This document shows, one piece after another, positions 62,348-64,000 of a DNA stretch of 64,000 nucleotides. Below the pieces are notes generated by a model. The model was not told where the DNA came from. It was given only the letters and a program-made list of their open reading frames with translations, and did no database searches. The stretch spans positions 1-64,000 of the forward strand of contig JAFQVM010000031.1 in NCBI GenBank assembly GCA_017407995.1. The letters are read 5' to 3'. Numbering within the stretch: position 1 is the stretch's first letter; the number at the start of each line of letters is the position of its first letter. The DNA comes from Clostridia bacterium. GTDB taxonomy: Bacteria; Bacillota; Clostridia; Oscillospirales; Acutalibacteraceae. A program made the translations under genes and the position numbers.

Positions 62348-63088
62348 TCATTTTAAATTTCTCAAATACTCCTTTAGCACATTCCAATGATTAACTGTAA
62401 GATATTCGCCTCGTCCTCCGTCAGTACGCTTTTCAAACGACAGCTCAGATTTCTCATCAAGAAGCACAGGTGTCATACTGCTGTTTTTTGCACCATCGAC
62501 GTCGGGGATTCTTCCGTCTCCGCAATACCAGCAATCGGCAGGCTCAAGATGTGCATAACAGGCTGCAGCGGTAAAAATATTCTTAGCGGGCTTTGTAAAA
62601 AGCAAATCGGCGCTCGTGAGGCAAAACTCCATCTTCGCTGTAGGAATCCAACGCTTAATTGCAAGAGCAAGACTCTCACCGCTCATCATGTTGTTGCTTA
62701 TAACGGCTGTACGAATTGAAAGAGCTTCGATTTCGGCAAGCAATTCGGGTACTCCGTCGATAACGTTCCTTGTTGAGTTGTACCTGTCAAAAAGTTCTTC
62801 CTGCTCTTCCATTGAAATATCAAAATGAAGCCCTGTGTGCATGGTTGCATATTTTATAACCGCAGACAACGGAACATCCAGAGTTATGCCCGACTTCGAC
62901 TTCAGGCCGCTCATCTCATCCATATATTCATCCCAAAGAGCAGCAAGCGTACAAGCATCTGTTACATCTGGATTGTCAGCTGCAAGTCTCAGCTTTTCAA
63001 ATCCGTCAACAGGACAGCACTTCCCGTCATTAAAGAGTGTCCCGCCCACATCAAACAGTATCATTTTCGGTTTTTTGTTATAGGACAT
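62348..63088 (-). CDS. HAD-family hydrolase
   Basis: 246 residues from the ATG at 63088 (GGTGAGG 6 nt upstream). Motif I is ILFDVGGTLFNDG near residue 10 (DxGGT, the first Asp as nucleophile), motif II is AVISNNMMS near 112, and motif IV is WYCGDGRIPDVDGAKN near 188. The cap domain lies at about 25-100. Substrate unknown. Monocistronic, between convergent and tRNA genes. Confidence 0.85.
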   Translation of the reverse strand: MSYNKKPKMILFDVGGTLFNDGKCCPVDGFEKLRLAADNPDVTDACTLAALWDEYMDEMSGLKSKSGITLDVPLSAVIKYATMHTGLHFDISMEEQEELFDRYNSTRNVIDGVPELLAEIEALSIRTAVISNNMMSGESLALAIKRWIPTAKMEFCLTSADLLFTKPAKNIFTAAACYAHLEPADCWYCGDGRIPDVDGAKNSSMTPVLLDEKSELSFEKRTDGGRGEYLTVNHWNVLKEYLRNLK

Positions 63089-63202
63089 TAGATGCCTCAC
63101 CACCTTAGCTTTTTCACAATATATCATACTTCTGTGTAGGTTTCAACAATTATATCTATCACCGGCTAACCCTACGGCCGAAGGTTTATCCTTATTTCAT
63201 AA

Positions 63203-63237
63203 TAAAAAAACAGCTTCGACTAAAAGTCGAAGCCTTT
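63203..63237 (-). terminator. Terminator of the initiator tRNA gene
   Basis: The stem GCTTCGACT/AGTCGAAGC is followed on the minus strand by GTTTTTTTATT, 10 bp after the tRNA. Confidence 0.85.
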
Positions 63238-63242
63238 TCTTT

Positions 63243-63318
63243 TGGTTGCGGAGGAAGGACTTGAACCTTCGGCCTCCGGGTTATGAGCCCGACGAGCTAC
63301 CAACTGCTCTACTCCGCG
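63243..63318 (-). tRNA. Initiator tRNA-fMet (anticodon CAU)
   Basis: A 76-nt tRNA on the minus strand. Acceptor CGCGGAG versus CTCCGCA has the C1:A72 mismatch typical of initiators, the anticodon loop CTCATAA gives CAT, and the anticodon stem has the three G-C pairs (GGG/CCC) of initiators. CCA is encoded. Confidence 0.95.
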
Positions 63319-63454
63319 ATATATTTTCTTTCGCTGTGTTACTATATTATACACATTTTTCTGAGAAATGCAAGCCCTTTTTAAAAAAAGTTTGATATTT
63401 AACATAGCGACAATACAACTTCTTAAAAAGCGACATAAAACTTTTTAAAATCCC

Positions 63455-63483
63455 TTGACAAAAACATATGAATGGACTATCAT
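63455..63483 (+). promoter_or_regulatory. Promoter of the arsR-metal ATPase operon
   Basis: TTGACA (63455-63460), exact 17-bp spacer, TATCAT (63478-63483). The -10 overlaps the second repeat box. Confidence 0.8.
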
Positions 63484-63519
63484 ATGAGTATACAGACATA
63501 TGAACGGAGGCTCATATAA
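63465..63519. promoter_or_regulatory. Four phased CATATRA operator boxes
   Basis: CATATGA starts at 63465, 63481 and 63497, and CATATAA at 63513: four copies each exactly 16 bp apart. The first two also form an inverted ATATGA/TCATAT pair (63466-63471 and 63480-63485) over the -10. This is where the ArsR-family repressor should bind. Confidence 0.75.
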
Positions 63520-63866
63520 TGAAACACAATCACGACGCTGTTCTTGACAAGGTACGTCACGACCTGCCAACCGATGAACTGTTGTTTGACCTGTCGGACC
63601 TATTCAAAATCTTCGGCGACACAACCAGAGTAAAAATTCTATACTCGCTGTTTGAGTCAGAGATGTGCGTTTGCGCTATCGCCGAACTGCTCGGCATGAC
63701 CCAGTCCGCAATATCGCATCAGCTAAAAACCCTCAAAGATGCCAACCTTGTAGGCAACCGACGTGAAGGCAAGACAATATACTATTTTCTTTCAGATGAC
63801 CATGTGCGCACCATAATTGCACAAGGCTTTGAACATCTGATTGAGGAGAGGAATGATAAAAAATGA
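63519..63866 (+). CDS. ArsR/SmtB-family metal-responsive repressor (CadC-like)
   Basis: 115 residues starting at the ATG 63519 after GGAGG. A winged helix with LSDLFKIFGDTTRVKILYSL and the recognition region CAIAELLGMTQSAISHQLK, then NRREGKTIYYFLSDDHVRTI. The SEMCVCAIAELL sequence is the ELCVC(D/A)-type alpha3 metal site of CadC/CmtR-like sensors, and HDHVRTIIAQGFEHL-type histidines (DDHVRTIIAQGFEHL) fit the alpha5 site. It represses until Cd, Zn or Pb binds. It overlaps the next gene by 4 bp. Confidence 0.93.
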   Translation: MKHNHDAVLDKVRHDLPTDELLFDLSDLFKIFGDTTRVKILYSLFESEMCVCAIAELLGMTQSAISHQLKTLKDANLVGNRREGKTIYYFLSDDHVRTIIAQGFEHLIEERNDKK

Positions 63867-64000
63867 GAAAGATATATAAGCTCGAGGACCTCGACTGTGC
63901 CAACTGTGCAGCAAAAATGGAAGCTGCAATAAAGAAAATCGACGGAGTAGAATTTGCATCGGTAAATTTTCTAAGCCAAAAACTCACTATCGAAGCCGAC
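63863..64000 (+). CDS. Heavy-metal P-type ATPase, N-terminal part (cut by window edge)
   Basis: 46 residues are visible from the ATG 63863 (overlapping the arsR stop, ATGA). It starts MRKIYKLEDLDCANCAAKME and has the heavy-metal-associated CxxC motif of CadA/ZntA efflux ATPases, followed by AIKKIDGVEFASVNFLSQK. The rest lies beyond 64000. Given the regulator, Cd/Zn/Pb export is expected. Confidence 0.85.
   Translation, partial: MRKIYKLEDLDCANCAAKMEAAIKKIDGVEFASVNFLSQKLTIEAD

Overview
This window looks like chromosomal DNA of a strictly anaerobic Clostridia-type Firmicute, most likely a gut Oscillospirales/Ruminococcaceae-like bacterium. That is an inference from gene content and style. The content includes class III (oxygen-sensitive) ribonucleotide reductase, a rubrerythrin with a PerR/Fur-type regulator, both glutamyl- and glutaminyl-tRNA synthetase, PduL phosphotransacetylase, the TrpXYZ-type ABC transporter, strong AGGAGG ribosome binding sites, TTGACA/TATAAT promoters with 17-bp spacers, and moderate GC. 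No phage, integrase, transposase, CRISPR array or rRNA operon was seen. Most of the window is housekeeping and metabolic genes in short operons, many of them closed by clear hairpin-plus-T-run terminators.

Layout. 0-9.4 kb, mostly minus strand: the start of argG, trpS with an aminotransferase, a phosphatase, the trans-translation pair ssrA (tmRNA)/smpB, a secreted unknown, trxB, and nrdG-nrdD with NrdR boxes. 9.6-11.5 kb plus: a HAD phosphatase and a GH43-like enzyme. 11.5-16.6 kb: one giant secreted leucine-rich-repeat/VWA surface protein. 16.8-20.8 kb minus: PepSY lipoprotein, rubrerythrin, PerR-like regulator, Smr protein, FUSC exporter, queH, a membrane protein. 20.8-24.2 kb: glnS and gltX. 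24.4-27.1 kb plus: lipoprotein, pduL, EamA half-transporter, DUF218 protein. 27.2-34.6 kb minus: a decayed acyl-CoA synthetase fragment, type-4 uracil-DNA glycosylase, orphan carB with a possible upstream ORF, ribF, typA. 34.7-39.2 kb minus: a sugar locus (GPH symporter, a GNAT/Gfo-Idh fusion, an SDR epimerase). 39.3-48.3 kb: mltG, an APH-type kinase, an MFS, an acyl-CoA synthetase with its XRE-cupin regulator, zapA, a U32 peptidase and dut. 48.4-53.1 kb: pncB, a small XRE protein, a zinc-ribbon membrane protein, an unexplained 281-bp inverted-repeat element with tRNA-like ends, a UPF0178 protein and asnA. 53.2-58.3 kb plus: two serine tRNAs, an attenuator-led NhaD/SLC13 transporter and the ABC transporter operon. 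58.4-62.3 kb plus: a propeller/toroid unknown, rpe and rbsK. 62.3-64 kb: a HAD hydrolase, initiator tRNA, and an ArsR regulator leading into a heavy-metal P-type ATPase cut by the window end.

No complete novel defence or mobile system is evident. The best leads are the 281-bp element at 51363-51643, the leader of the 53827 transporter with mutually exclusive terminator/antiterminator pairings, the GNAT-oxidoreductase fusion at 36258-38081 that lacks the usual EKP lysine, the NrdD with a built-in C-terminal redoxin, and the four CATATRA boxes spaced exactly 16 bp apart in front of the ArsR gene. Start codons were chosen from ribosome binding sites and often differ from the longest possible reading frame.
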